From Dryocola clanedunensis subsp. sulfonylureivorans (lineage in GTDB: Bacteria; Pseudomonadota; Gammaproteobacteria; Enterobacterales; Enterobacteriaceae): a DNA stretch of 64,000 nucleotides. Of this stretch, positions 14,863-23,163 are shown in pieces. The stretch spans positions 1-64,000 of the forward strand of contig NZ_JAERMU010000018.1 of assembly GCF_016756775.1 (NCBI RefSeq). The letters run 5' to 3'. How positions within the stretch are numbered: position 1 is the first letter of the stretch; every line of letters starts with the position of its first letter. Under the pieces are notes generated by a model. That model was not told where the DNA came from, did no database searches, and saw only the letters and a list, made by a program, of their open reading frames with translations. The position numbers and the translations under genes were made by a program.

Positions 14863-17186
14863 TGAAAATTAGTGACGGTAACTGGCTGATCCAGCCTGGG
14901 CTTGCGTTGATTCACCCGATTCAGGTGTTCGACGTGGAGCAAAACGGTAACGAGATGGTGGTCTACGCCGGGACGAAAGACGTCAGCGAACGCGGCAACC
15001 AGCTGGATACTCCGCTGTTCACCCTGCGCTTCTTCTCCCCGCAGGAGGGCATTGTCGGGGTGCGTATCGAGCACTTCCAGGGCGCGGTGAACAACGGCCC
15101 GCACTACCCGCTGAACGTGCTGCAAGGCGTAAAAGTCGAGATGCAGAACAACGAGAAGTTCGCGGAGCTGAAAAGCGGCAGCCTGACCGTGCGCGTCACC
15201 AAAGGCAGTGGGTGGGCGCTGGATTTCCTGCGCGACGGCGTGCGCATCACCGGCAGCGCGTTCAAGAACAACGGCTACGTGCAGGATGCGAATACGGGCC
15301 GCACGCACGTGTTTGAACGCCTGGACCTGGGCGTGGGCGAAGCGGTGTACGGCCTGGGCGAGCGCTTTACCGCGCTGGTGAAAAACGGCCAGACGGTGGA
15401 AACCTGGAACCGCGACGGCGGCACCAGCACCGAACAATCCTACAAAAACATCCCGTTCTACCTCACCAACCGCGGCTACGGCGTGCTGGTGAACCATCCG
15501 GAGTGCGTCTCCTTCGAGGTGGGCTCAGAAAAAGTCTCTAAGGTGCAGTTCAGCGTCGAAGGGGAATATCTCGAATATTTCGTGATCGACGGCCCGACGC
15601 CGAAAGCGGTGCTGGACCGCTACACCCGCTTCACCGGCCGTCCTGCGCTGCCGCCGGCCTGGTCGTTCGGCCTGTGGCTCACCACCTCGTTCACCACCAA
15701 CTACGACGAGGCGACGGTCAACAGCTTCATCGACGGCATGGCGGAGCGCAACCTGCCGCTGCACGTCTTCCACTTCGACAGCTTCTGGATGAAGGCCTTC
15801 CAGTGGTGCGACTTCGAGTGGGACCCGGTGACCTTCCCGGACCCGGAGGGAATGCTCAAACGCCTGAAGGCGCGCGGCCTGAAAATCTGCGTGTGGATAA
15901 ACCCCTACATCGGCCAGAAATCGCCGCTGTTCCGCGAAGGGATGGAGAAAGGCTACCTGCTGAAACGCCCGAACGGCGCGGTGTGGCAGTGGGATAAATG
16001 GCAGCCGGGGCAGGCGATTGTCGACTTCACCAACCCGCAGGCCTGCGAGTGGTATGCCGGGCACCTGAAGCGCCTGGTGCGCATGGGCGTGGACTGCTTT
16101 AAAACCGACTTCGGCGAGCGCATCCCGACGGACGTGGTGTGGCACGACGGCAGCGATCCGCAGAAAATGCACAACCATTATGCGTTCATCTACAACGAAC
16201 TGGTGTGGAACGTGCTGAAGCAGGAGCTGGGTGAAGAAGAGGCCGTATTATTTGCCCGCTCGGCCTCCGTGGGCGCGCAGCAGTTCCCGGTTCACTGGGG
16301 CGGCGACTGCTACGCCAACTATGAATCCATGGCGGAAAGCCTGCGCGGCGGGCTGTCGCTCGGCATGTCCGGCTTCGGGTTCTGGAGCCACGACATCGGC
16401 GGCTTCGAAAACACCGCCCCCGCCCACGTCTACAAGCGCTGGTGCGCGTTCGGGCTGCTGTCCAGCCACAGCCGCCTGCACGGCAGCAAATCCTACCGCG
16501 TGCCGTGGGCGTACGACGATGAAGCCTGCGACGTGGTGCGTCACTTCACGCAGTGGAAGTCCCGCATGATGCCGTATCTCTACCGCCAGGCGGCCCACGC
16601 TGCTGAAACAGGTACGCCGATGATGTGTGCGATGATGCTGGAGTTCCCGGACGATCCGGGCTGCGACTATCTGGACCGCCAGTACATGCTGGGCGAGTCG
16701 GTAATGGTCGCGCCGGTATTCAGCGAGGCGGGCGACGTGCAGTTCTACCTGCCGGAAGGACGCTGGACGCACCTGTTCAGCAACGTCGAGGCGCAGGGCA
16801 GCCGCTGGCACAGAGAGCAGCACGGCTTCCAGAGCCTGCCGGTCTACGTGCGCGACAACACGCTGCTGGCGCTGGGCAACAACGACCAGAAGCCGGACTA
16901 TGCCTGGCACGAAGGCACCGCCTTCCAGCTGTTTAGCCTGGAGGATGGCCGTGAGGCGCTGTGCGAAGTCCCGGCGGCGGACGGTAAAGTCATCTTTACG
17001 CTGCGGGTGAAACGCGAAGGAAACGCGCTGACGGTGCAGGGCGAAGGCCAGGCAAAAACGTGGACGCTGTGCCTGCGTAACATCGGCAAGGTGCAGGGCG
17101 TAGAGCAGGGCAAGAGCCAGACGGGCGAGCAGGGCGTGGTGATTACGCCGGATTCTGCCGGCTCGCGGATGGTGATCGAACTGTAG
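14862..17186 (+). CDS. yicI: YicI, alpha-xylosidase (GH31)
   Basis: A cytoplasmic glycoside hydrolase of 774 residues (E. coli YicI 772) that releases alpha-linked xylose. The catalytic nucleophile is Asp416 in F-K-T-D-F-G-E-R and the acid/base is Asp482 in G-G-D-C-Y-A-N-Y, both at the numbering of the E. coli enzyme. It follows yicJ by translational coupling. Nothing suggests inactivation. The 175 bp after it hold no recognised gene. Confidence 0.96.
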   Translation: MKISDGNWLIQPGLALIHPIQVFDVEQNGNEMVVYAGTKDVSERGNQLDTPLFTLRFFSPQEGIVGVRIEHFQGAVNNGPHYPLNVLQGVKVEMQNNEKFAELKSGSLTVRVTKGSGWALDFLRDGVRITGSAFKNNGYVQDANTGRTHVFERLDLGVGEAVYGLGERFTALVKNGQTVETWNRDGGTSTEQSYKNIPFYLTNRGYGVLVNHPECVSFEVGSEKVSKVQFSVEGEYLEYFVIDGPTPKAVLDRYTRFTGRPALPPAWSFGLWLTTSFTTNYDEATVNSFIDGMAERNLPLHVFHFDSFWMKAFQWCDFEWDPVTFPDPEGMLKRLKARGLKICVWINPYIGQKSPLFREGMEKGYLLKRPNGAVWQWDKWQPGQAIVDFTNPQACEWYAGHLKRLVRMGVDCFKTDFGERIPTDVVWHDGSDPQKMHNHYAFIYNELVWNVLKQELGEEEAVLFARSASVGAQQFPVHWGGDCYANYESMAESLRGGLSLGMSGFGFWSHDIGGFENTAPAHVYKRWCAFGLLSSHSRLHGSKSYRVPWAYDDEACDVVRHFTQWKSRMMPYLYRQAAHAAETGTPMMCAMMLEFPDDPGCDYLDRQYMLGESVMVAPVFSEAGDVQFYLPEGRWTHLFSNVEAQGSRWHREQHGFQSLPVYVRDNTLLALGNNDQKPDYAWHEGTAFQLFSLEDGREALCEVPAADGKVIFTLRVKREGNALTVQGEGQAKTWTLCLRNIGKVQGVEQGKSQTGEQGVVITPDSAGSRMVIEL

Positions 17187-17361
17187 GTTTTAGCGGCTGG
17201 CGCTGCGCACTTCCTTCCTGCACGTCTGGTTGGAAGTGCGTGAACGTCATCCATCCTGATATTAAATGCTTTATTGTGCAGAATTCTGAAAATATATAAT
17301 TGTCTTTATTTCAGGTGGCAAAATATTGGTTAATGGAGGCTCATTTTACAAGGAGTGTGTA

Positions 17362-17922
17362 ATGTCTATTTTAAGTGGGCCAGCCTGGTGCCGGGCTTTT
17401 CCAGATAGTGATTCTTTACTTGATCTGAAATTTCCATTTGATACCGCAGTCAATAATTTTATTACCGCACTGAAAGCTGCCGGTGCGAGGGTGAGTATTT
17501 CCGCTACGCTTCATCCACCAGAAAGAGCCTGGCTGATGCATTGGGCCTGGATGATTGCAAAAGGCAAAATAGACCCAGCTCAGGTGCCCGCCAAAAAGGG
17601 TGTAGATATTCAGTGGGTGCACGAAACACCGGAAAAAAGCCGGCAGAGTGCTGTTGCGATGGTCAATGCTTATGGGATGCAGGGTCTCCCCGTTGCACCT
17701 GTGCTTCACAGCCGCTATACGGAAGGCCATGCGATAGATATTGATATTAGTTGGGTTAATAATCTTAGGATAAAAAATAAAGCAGGCGAATATGTAGAGA
17801 TTGTTTCCTTCCCGCGTAATGCCATGAATATCGAGCTTGCTCAGGTCGGAAAAAGCTACGGCGTCATGAAATGTCACGATGGTGGGCTGGATGCGCCACA
17901 TTGGTCAGTAGATGGGCGTTAG
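17362..17922 (+). CDS. M15-like peptidoglycan peptidase, possible secreted toxin
   Basis: A 186-residue protein without a signal peptide. A zinc-peptidase pattern of the M15 type is visible: His123 and Asp126/Asp128 in R-Y-T-E-G-H-A-I-D-I-D and the C-terminal D-A-P-H-W with His180. M15 enzymes cut cell-wall peptides (D-Ala-D-Ala or L-Ala-D-Glu). Start ATG 17362 follows AAGGAG. The next gene starts two bases after the stop and encodes a small exported protein, the usual layout of a type VI amidase/peptidase effector and its periplasmic immunity protein. Effector status is inferred; a phage endolysin origin is the main alternative. Confidence 0.65.
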   Translation: MSILSGPAWCRAFPDSDSLLDLKFPFDTAVNNFITALKAAGARVSISATLHPPERAWLMHWAWMIAKGKIDPAQVPAKKGVDIQWVHETPEKSRQSAVAMVNAYGMQGLPVAPVLHSRYTEGHAIDIDISWVNNLRIKNKAGEYVEIVSFPRNAMNIELAQVGKSYGVMKCHDGGLDAPHWSVDGR

Positions 17923-17923
17923 G

Positions 17924-18214
17924 ATGAATAAGCGCAGCTTATTCTGTCTGCTCTGGTTTTTTATTACTTTGAATGTTTTTGCTGGCAGTGGGGTAGCATT
18001 ACCCAGTGATGTGCAAGGCTTTATCGATAATGCTGATGCCTGTGAGCATTTTTCAGGGGAATGGGACAATAACTTACCCAAAACCCGGCAGCTCGATATA
18101 AAAGAGGCGCTCGACAAAAATTGCGGCATCGCCAGGCGTCAGCAAAGCGAATTGAAAGAAAAGTACGAAGGAAACCAGGAGATAGAAAAAATACTCGCGG
18201 ATTATAAATTTTAG
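17924..18214 (+). CDS. Small exported protein, possible immunity partner
   Basis: A 96-residue protein with an N-terminal signal sequence (basic start, hydrophobic core, V-F-A-G cleavage region near residue 20) and two cysteines in the mature part (D-A-C-E-H-F and K-N-C-G-I-A) that may form a disulfide. It follows the M15-like gene by one intervening base. Periplasmic location and pairing with a cell-wall peptidase suggest an immunity role. No family was recognised with certainty. Confidence 0.55.
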   Translation: MNKRSLFCLLWFFITLNVFAGSGVALPSDVQGFIDNADACEHFSGEWDNNLPKTRQLDIKEALDKNCGIARRQQSELKEKYEGNQEIEKILADYKF

Positions 18215-18240
18215 TTTGCTGGCCGTTTTTCTGGTACACG

Positions 18241-18424
18241 GAGAGGAGTAGCCTCTCCTCAGACTGATGACAAACCTAAAGCGAATGCGTTTCGCAAAGA
18301 TCTCACCGAATAAATAACAAGGAAAATCAATTCATTGATTTTCGCCTGCTTACCACAAAGAAGGAAAAACCACGCTTTTTCCTTCTTTGTCAGCAATCTA
18401 AGGAGAGGAGCAACCTCTCCTTTT
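18241..18424. repeat. 140-bp structured repeat between duplicated terminator-like hairpins, copy 1
   Basis: The core is 18261-18400. Apart from about three substitutions it is the reverse complement of 62502-62640. Its ends (AGACTGATGACAAA and, inverted, AGATTGCTGACAAA) are imperfect terminal inverted repeats. Inside are three hairpins, including a 13-bp stem AAAGAAGGAAAAA/TTTTTCCTTCTTT. GAGAGG...CCTCTCC hairpins flank it on both sides (18240-18259 and 18403-18420), and the right one ends in TTTT. The layout suggests a MITE-like unit that targets terminators. Confidence 0.7.
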
Positions 18425-18513
18425 CTTCGCCTGCCGTATACCCCTCGCAACACACATTAACAAACTGTCGCGCTCTGAAAGCGTATAATCCCGCCATCTT
18501 TTAAAGGGGATTT

Positions 18514-18741
18514 ATGACCATGAAAAAACTGCTTTCCATCGCGCTGCTGGCCGGCGTTGCGCTGTCCGTTACCGCCTGTTCCAGCGACTACGTGATGTCC
18601 ACCAAAACGGGCGAAATGATTGTTACCCACGGCAAGCCGGAAGTGGATAAAGACACCGGTCTGACCCGCTACACCGACCAGCAGGGCATCGAGCGCCAGA
18701 TCAACAACGACCAAATCTCGCAGATGATTAAGAAAGACTGA
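18514..18741 (+). CDS. YgdI/YgdR-family small lipoprotein
   Basis: A 75-residue lipoprotein precursor. The lipobox L-S-V-T-A-C ends at Cys22, followed by S-S-D-Y-V-M-S-T-K-T-G-E-M and G-L-T-R-Y-T-D-Q-Q-G, the pattern of the YgdI/YgdR (DUF903) family. Function in the family is poorly defined; it should sit in the inner or outer membrane facing the periplasm. ATG codons at 18514 and 18520 are both usable. It stands alone. Confidence 0.85.
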   Translation: MTMKKLLSIALLAGVALSVTACSSDYVMSTKTGEMIVTHGKPEVDKDTGLTRYTDQQGIERQINNDQISQMIKKD

Positions 18742-18902
18742 TTATCCTGACTTTCTGTCCTCAAAATTCCTGTTCTGGAATACGTCTCGCATGACCAAAA
18801 TCGCCAGTCGAAATGTGAATGGCGATTCGCTTTTGACCAGCTATAGTGCCGATATTGCTTATGCATGGAGGCACTTCTCATGGAAATTCATAAACTGCAG
18901 GC

Positions 18903-18953
18903 GGTTAAACATTGCTCAGTAGGTGGCGCATGTTACGATGAGTTTAAACATTG
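18903..18953. promoter_or_regulatory. Repeated motif upstream of the toxin-antitoxin pair
   Basis: GGTTAAACATTG (18903-18914) and GTTTAAACATTG (18942-18953) are direct repeats 39 bp apart, ending 20 bp before the antitoxin start. MazE/PemI-type antitoxins repress their own promoters, so these are candidate operators. Confidence 0.4.
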
Positions 18954-18972
18954 TTTAATCGAGGCGTCCGCA

Positions 18973-19227
18973 ATGAAAACTCTCATCCGAAAATGGGGCA
19001 ATTCTGCCGGGGCAATCATACCCGTAGCGGTTTTGGATCGGGCTGGTATGAAACTGGGCGATAAAGTAGAGATTGAAGCCGTAGAGGGTGGGATCTTGCT
19101 GCGCGCTGCAAAACCGGTATATACGCTGGAGCAGCTTCTGGCTCAATCACCGGAAGGGAGTTTTGAGCTTGATGATGAAGATCGCGAGTGGCTGAACGCT
19201 AAGCCTGTTGGAAAGGAGCGGGAATAG
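18973..19227 (+). CDS. MazE/PemI-family antitoxin (AbrB fold)
   Basis: An 84-residue protein whose first half is a swapped-hairpin AbrB domain: I-R-K-W-G-N-S-A-G and I-P-V-A-V-L then L-G-D-K-V-E-I-E. The acidic second half (F-E-L-D-D-E-D-R-E-W) is the toxin-neutralising tail. ATG 18973 is chosen because it starts the conserved domain; the frame upstream contains the promoter repeats. Its stop TAG is directly followed by the toxin ATG. Confidence 0.9.
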   Translation: MKTLIRKWGNSAGAIIPVAVLDRAGMKLGDKVEIEAVEGGILLRAAKPVYTLEQLLAQSPEGSFELDDEDREWLNAKPVGKERE

Positions 19228-19560
19228 ATGAGCATCTATCTCCCTGACAGGGGTGATATCGTCTGGCTGGATTTCGATCCCTCCGCGGGACACGAGCAGG
19301 CGAAAACACGCCCGGCTCTGGTGTTAACTCCCGTGCAGTTTAGTCGTCTTACAGGCCTTACCGTGGTTGCTCCCGTGACTTCTCGCGTTCGGGGCAATGC
19401 CCTCGAAGTACATCTGGATGCGGAAAAGACCAAAGGGGTGGTAATCTGCCACCATGTTAAATCGATAGATTTTCGTGCTCGCCGGATTCGTTTTATTGAA
19501 AGAGCCCCGGAAAGCGTAACGGAAGAAGCTTTATCAAAGGTGAAGGTTTTTTTTGATTAA
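19228..19560 (+). CDS. MazF/PemK/ChpB-family toxin (mRNA endoribonuclease)
   Basis: A 110-residue protein with the family landmarks: R-G-D-I-V-W-L-D-F-D near the start, Q-A-K-T-R-P-A-L-V-L in the RNA-binding loop, V-A-P-V-T-S, and a V-K-S-I-D segment with the catalytic region. Such toxins cut mRNA at short sequences until the antitoxin binds. The start directly abuts the antitoxin stop, so expression is coupled. It is closer in layout to PemK/ChpB than to the MazF paired with relA. Confidence 0.92.
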   Translation: MSIYLPDRGDIVWLDFDPSAGHEQAKTRPALVLTPVQFSRLTGLTVVAPVTSRVRGNALEVHLDAEKTKGVVICHHVKSIDFRARRIRFIERAPESVTEEALSKVKVFFD

Positions 19561-19600
19561 AAGACTGAGGTAGCTCTCTGACTAATGACACTCTGCTTTC

Positions 19601-19631
19601 GTAGGCCGGATAGGCGCAGCGTCATCCGGCA
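19601..19631. repeat. REP-type palindrome
   Basis: GTAGGCCGGATAGGCGCAGC...GTCATCCGGC in the gap between the convergent toxin and esterase genes. Confidence 0.6.
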
Positions 19632-19666
19632 AAACGTACGCCACTGCTGAATGACGCTATCGCTTT

Positions 19667-20587
19667 TCAGCCCTTCATCTGGTGCTTCACCCGCCACGCA
19701 ATATCCTGCATCGCGCTTCGCGCCGCCGGGCTGATCCCACCGAGCTGGAAGAAACCGTGGATCACGCCGAGATAGCGCTGACAGGTGGATTCCACGCCGT
19801 GCTCCATCAGGCATTCATGCAGCACTTCGCCTTCGTTGCGCAGCGGATCGTACTCGGCCGTAATAATATGCACCGGCGGCAGGCCGCGGAAATCTTCGCG
19901 GTACAGCGGGCTGGCTTCCGCATCCATTGGTTCGAGATCCGCCATATAGGCTTCGTAGCCCGAAAGCAGCGTATCGCGGGTGATGATGTAGTCGTAGCCA
20001 TTTTCCTGATAGCTGACGGACTCCGCCGTGGCGTCCAGCATCGGGTATATCAGCACCAGCCGCGCGGGCTGCCACTTCCCGGTACCCTTCAGCCGCAGCG
20101 CGGTGACCAGGGCGATATGGCCCCCGGCGCTGTCGCCCACAAGCGAAATGCCTTCGCGGTTCACTTCCAGAAGCGCTGCATTGTTCCAGACGGCATTCGC
20201 CGCACGCTCGGCGTCATCATGCGCTGCCGGATACCTGTGCTCCGGCGCCAGGCGATACTGCACGGCAATCACCCGGCAGCCGCTGTAATAGCAAAGCTGG
20301 CGCAGCTGGTTGTCATGGGTGGCAAAGCTGCCGCTGACGAAGCATCCGCCGTGGTAGTAGACGACGGCGGGAAGCTCGCCGGACGCGTTAAGCGGGGAGA
20401 ATACGCGTAGCGTCATGCCATCAAGCCTGATGTCTTTAACGTCTACGCGGGTTTCCGTTTCACCGGCTAAGGCCGTGCTGGCGAGATACCCGGCGCGGCG
20501 TTCGGCGATAGTTTGCTGGCGTGAAGAGGGGCGACCGGCGGCGATAAACTCATCAACCAGCGCCTCGATGGCGGGTTCTAAAGACAT
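19667..20587 (-). CDS. Alpha/beta-hydrolase esterase of the HSL/Aes type
   Basis: A 306-residue cytoplasmic esterase. The oxyanion motif H-G-G-C is at 79-82, the nucleophile Ser153 lies in G-D-S-A-G-G, and the acid and histidine are in E-Y-D-P-L-R and V-I-H-G-F-F. These are the landmarks of the hormone-sensitive-lipase family, which includes E. coli acetyl esterase Aes. Substrate unknown. It is a single gene, convergent with the toxin operon and separated from fdhE by a REP-like palindrome. Confidence 0.88.
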   Translation of the reverse strand: MSLEPAIEALVDEFIAAGRPSSRQQTIAERRAGYLASTALAGETETRVDVKDIRLDGMTLRVFSPLNASGELPAVVYYHGGCFVSGSFATHDNQLRQLCYYSGCRVIAVQYRLAPEHRYPAAHDDAERAANAVWNNAALLEVNREGISLVGDSAGGHIALVTALRLKGTGKWQPARLVLIYPMLDATAESVSYQENGYDYIITRDTLLSGYEAYMADLEPMDAEASPLYREDFRGLPPVHIITAEYDPLRNEGEVLHECLMEHGVESTCQRYLGVIHGFFQLGGISPAARSAMQDIAWRVKHQMKG

Positions 20588-20606
20588 AAGGCGATCCTGA
20601 CTGGCG

Positions 20607-20640
20607 GGTAGGGTGGATAAACGCAGGCGTCATCCACCGT
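20607..20640. repeat. REP-type palindrome
   Basis: GGTAGGGTGGATAAACGC...GTCATCCACC between the esterase and fdhE. Confidence 0.55.
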
Positions 20641-20687
20641 TTTAAACCCGATCTGGCGGATGGCACGACGCTCATCCGCCCACGAAC

Positions 20688-21617
20688 TTACTCGCCTTCC
20701 CCTGGGAACAGGAAAGGGTTGATGCTGCTGCGGGCGAAGCCTTCCTGCTCCATGCGCGCGTCCAGCACCAGCGAGGCCAGGTCGTCCGCCACGGCCTCCA
20801 CTTTGGCATCTTTTTCCTGATACAGCAGCTTCAGGTAGGTGCCGCAGTCGCCGCAGCTTTCCGCTTTGATGGCCGACTGTTCGCTGTCCAGCGACCAGTA
20901 GTTCAAATCGCGGGTCTGCTCGCAGTTGCTGCATTTTACGCGCACCACGTGCCACTCGGTTTCGCACAGGTTGCAGTGCAGGTAGCGCAGGCCGCTGGTG
21001 GTGCCGATCTGCACCACGCTCGACACCGGCATGGAGCCGCAAACCGGGCAAAACTGGCGCTGTTCGCCGTATTCCGCTTTCGCTTTGCCGGGGATGAGGG
21101 TTGCCATCTGCGCCCAGTAGAGCGACAGCGCGGCCCAGATGAACGGGGCTTTATCGCTGGAAACCTGCGCAAAGTCGGCGTTGAACAGCGACGTCGCCAT
21201 CTCTTCCAGCTCCTGCGACGAAGCCTTCTCCAGATTTTCGATCACCGCCAGCGCCTGGCCGTCCATCTCCGGCTTCAGCTCGGCGATTAACGAATTCAGC
21301 AGCAGCTGCCAGTGCGGGTCGCGCGGCAGGACGTGAATATCCAGCGGCGGCTTGCCCGTCTCGGCTGATTTTTGGATCAGCGCGGTTAAATCCATCTGCA
21401 GCGGGTGGTCGTACAGCACCACTTCCTGCGCGTGGGCGATAAGCGCGGCAAAGCGCAGGAAATCACCCAGCGGATTATTGGTCGCCAGCTCGCGCAGGCG
21501 TTCTGCGCGGCGGTTGTAGAGATTTTTCAGCCTGGGGAACAATAACGGCGGAATCACTTCCGCCGTACGTTTCTCGCTCTTATCCAGCTGATCTTGCGGG
21601 ACTATGCGAATACTCAT
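20688..21617 (-). CDS. fdhE: FdhE, formate dehydrogenase accessory protein
   Basis: A 309-residue cytoplasmic rubredoxin-like protein needed for activity of the membrane formate dehydrogenases. It holds CxxC pairs of the two zinc/iron centres: F-C-P-V-C-G, L-H-C-N-L-C, K-C-S-N-C and G-D-C-G near residues 190-265. It overlaps fdoI by 4 bp, so it is read from the fdoGHI operon. Confidence 0.95.
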   Translation of the reverse strand: MSIRIVPQDQLDKSEKRTAEVIPPLLFPRLKNLYNRRAERLRELATNNPLGDFLRFAALIAHAQEVVLYDHPLQMDLTALIQKSAETGKPPLDIHVLPRDPHWQLLLNSLIAELKPEMDGQALAVIENLEKASSQELEEMATSLFNADFAQVSSDKAPFIWAALSLYWAQMATLIPGKAKAEYGEQRQFCPVCGSMPVSSVVQIGTTSGLRYLHCNLCETEWHVVRVKCSNCEQTRDLNYWSLDSEQSAIKAESCGDCGTYLKLLYQEKDAKVEAVADDLASLVLDARMEQEGFARSSINPFLFPGEGE

Positions 21618-22249
21618 TCCGATCGTTTTTCCTGTTTCTCGCGAACTTCACGGTACCATTTCGGATGGTGTTTTCTGGCCCAGGTCGTGGTGACCCAGCC
21701 TTCGACCATCGCGGTAATCGTGCCTTTCACCCAAAGTGCGGCGTAGATGTGCACCATAATAACCACAATTAACGCTACTGCGGCAAATGAATGCACCATC
21801 AGGGCGGCGCGAATCACCGGGATGGAGAAAGCGGGCGCGAAGTAAGGACGCCAGATAACCACGCCGCTCGCCAGCAGCAGCACCAGCAGGATAATCGCCG
21901 CCCAGAACACGCATTTCTGGCCGAAGTTATACCGCCCGGTGTCGCCCACCTCCTCGTTGACGACGATCTTACGAATATTCTTCGCCCAAAAGATATCATC
22001 CCGATTGATTAGATTGTGGTGCCAGTAGCGGAAAAACATGATGATAAACGAGGCAAACATCACCACGCCCACGAACGGGTGCAGGATGCGCGCCAGCTGC
22101 GGCGTGCCCAGAATATGCATCAGCCAGTTGAAGGAGGGGAAGAAGAACCCCAGCCCGCTCACCGCCGCCAGCACGAAGCAGAAGGCGGTGACCCAGTGGT
22201 TAATACGCTCAGGGGCGCTGTAGCGCTGGATAGTCACTTGTTTTTTCAT
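21614..22249 (-). CDS. fdoI: FdoI, cytochrome b subunit of formate dehydrogenase-O
   Basis: A 211-residue inner-membrane protein with four hydrophobic segments that binds two haems b and passes electrons to quinone. Histidines in R-I-N-H-W, I-L-H-P-F and M-V-H-S-F are haem/quinone ligand candidates. It overlaps both fdoH and fdhE by 4 bp. Confidence 0.95.
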   Translation of the reverse strand: MKKQVTIQRYSAPERINHWVTAFCFVLAAVSGLGFFFPSFNWLMHILGTPQLARILHPFVGVVMFASFIIMFFRYWHHNLINRDDIFWAKNIRKIVVNEEVGDTGRYNFGQKCVFWAAIILLVLLLASGVVIWRPYFAPAFSIPVIRAALMVHSFAAVALIVVIMVHIYAALWVKGTITAMVEGWVTTTWARKHHPKWYREVREKQEKRSE

Positions 22250-23151
22250 GGCTTGCGCACCTCGTCATCGTCATGATGCAGGTTGTCATCATCGATTTCG
22301 GCACGGTTCGGGCCGACCCCCACATAGTGGAACACGCTGGCGGCAAAGGTCGCCGCAAAGCCGATGGCGGCCAGCGGCTTCCAGACGCCTTTCCAGAATT
22401 TCACCGTTGGGCTGATGGACGGATCCTCCGGCAGGCCGTGGTAGAGCGTCGGCTTGTCCGCATGATGCAGCACGTACATCACGTGGGTGCCGCCAACCCC
22501 TGCCGGATCGTACAGCCCGGCGTTGTCGTAGCCACGGGTTTTCAGCTCCGCGACCCGCTCGCCGGCCAGCACTTTCATGTCGTCTTTCGAACCGAAATGA
22601 ATCGCGCCGGTCGGGCAGGTTTTCACGCACGCAGGCTCCTGGCCGACGACAACGCGGTCCACGCACAGGGTGCATTTGTAGACGCGGTTGTCCTCCGGGT
22701 TCAGGCGCGGCACGTCGAACGGGCAGCCCGCAATGCAGTAGCCGCAGCCGATGCACTGCTCAGACTGGAAGTCGACGATGCCGTTGGCATACTGGATGAT
22801 CGCCCCTTCCGACGGGCACGCCTTCAGGCAGCCGGGGTCCGCGCAGTGCATGCAGCCGTCCTTGCGGATAAGCCACTCCAGCTTGTCGTTTTGCTCCACT
22901 TCCGAGAAGCGCATTACGGTCCAGGATTTAGCGGTCAGATCCGCCGGGTTGTCATAAACCCCGACGTTGTGCCCCACCTCATCGCGGATGTCGTTCCACT
23001 CCGAACACGCCACCTGGCAGGCCTTGCAGCCGATGCAGGTGGTGACGTCGATGAGCTTCGCCACCTCCTGCTGGTGATCCCGCGCCTGGGGCGCGGGCGT
23101 GAAGCCGTTGGTGGCGGAACGACGGATAATGTCCTGAGATTGATAAGCCAT
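22246..23151 (-). CDS. fdoH: FdoH, iron-sulfur subunit of formate dehydrogenase-O
   Basis: A 301-residue protein with four ferredoxin-type cysteine clusters: [11 protein letters not shown] near residue 40, then [20 protein letters not shown] and C-T-L-C-V-D-R. A C-terminal membrane anchor ([12 protein letters not shown]) fixes it to the periplasmic side. It carries electrons from FdoG to FdoI. It starts 12 bp after fdoG. Confidence 0.96.
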   Translation of the reverse strand: MAYQSQDIIRRSATNGFTPAPQARDHQQEVAKLIDVTTCIGCKACQVACSEWNDIRDEVGHNVGVYDNPADLTAKSWTVMRFSEVEQNDKLEWLIRKDGCMHCADPGCLKACPSEGAIIQYANGIVDFQSEQCIGCGYCIAGCPFDVPRLNPEDNRVYKCTLCVDRVVVGQEPACVKTCPTGAIHFGSKDDMKVLAGERVAELKTRGYDNAGLYDPAGVGGTHVMYVLHHADKPTLYHGLPEDPSISPTVKFWKGVWKPLAAIGFAATFAASVFHYVGVGPNRAEIDDDNLHHDDDEVRKP

Positions 23152-23163
23152 AGTTCGTCTCCG

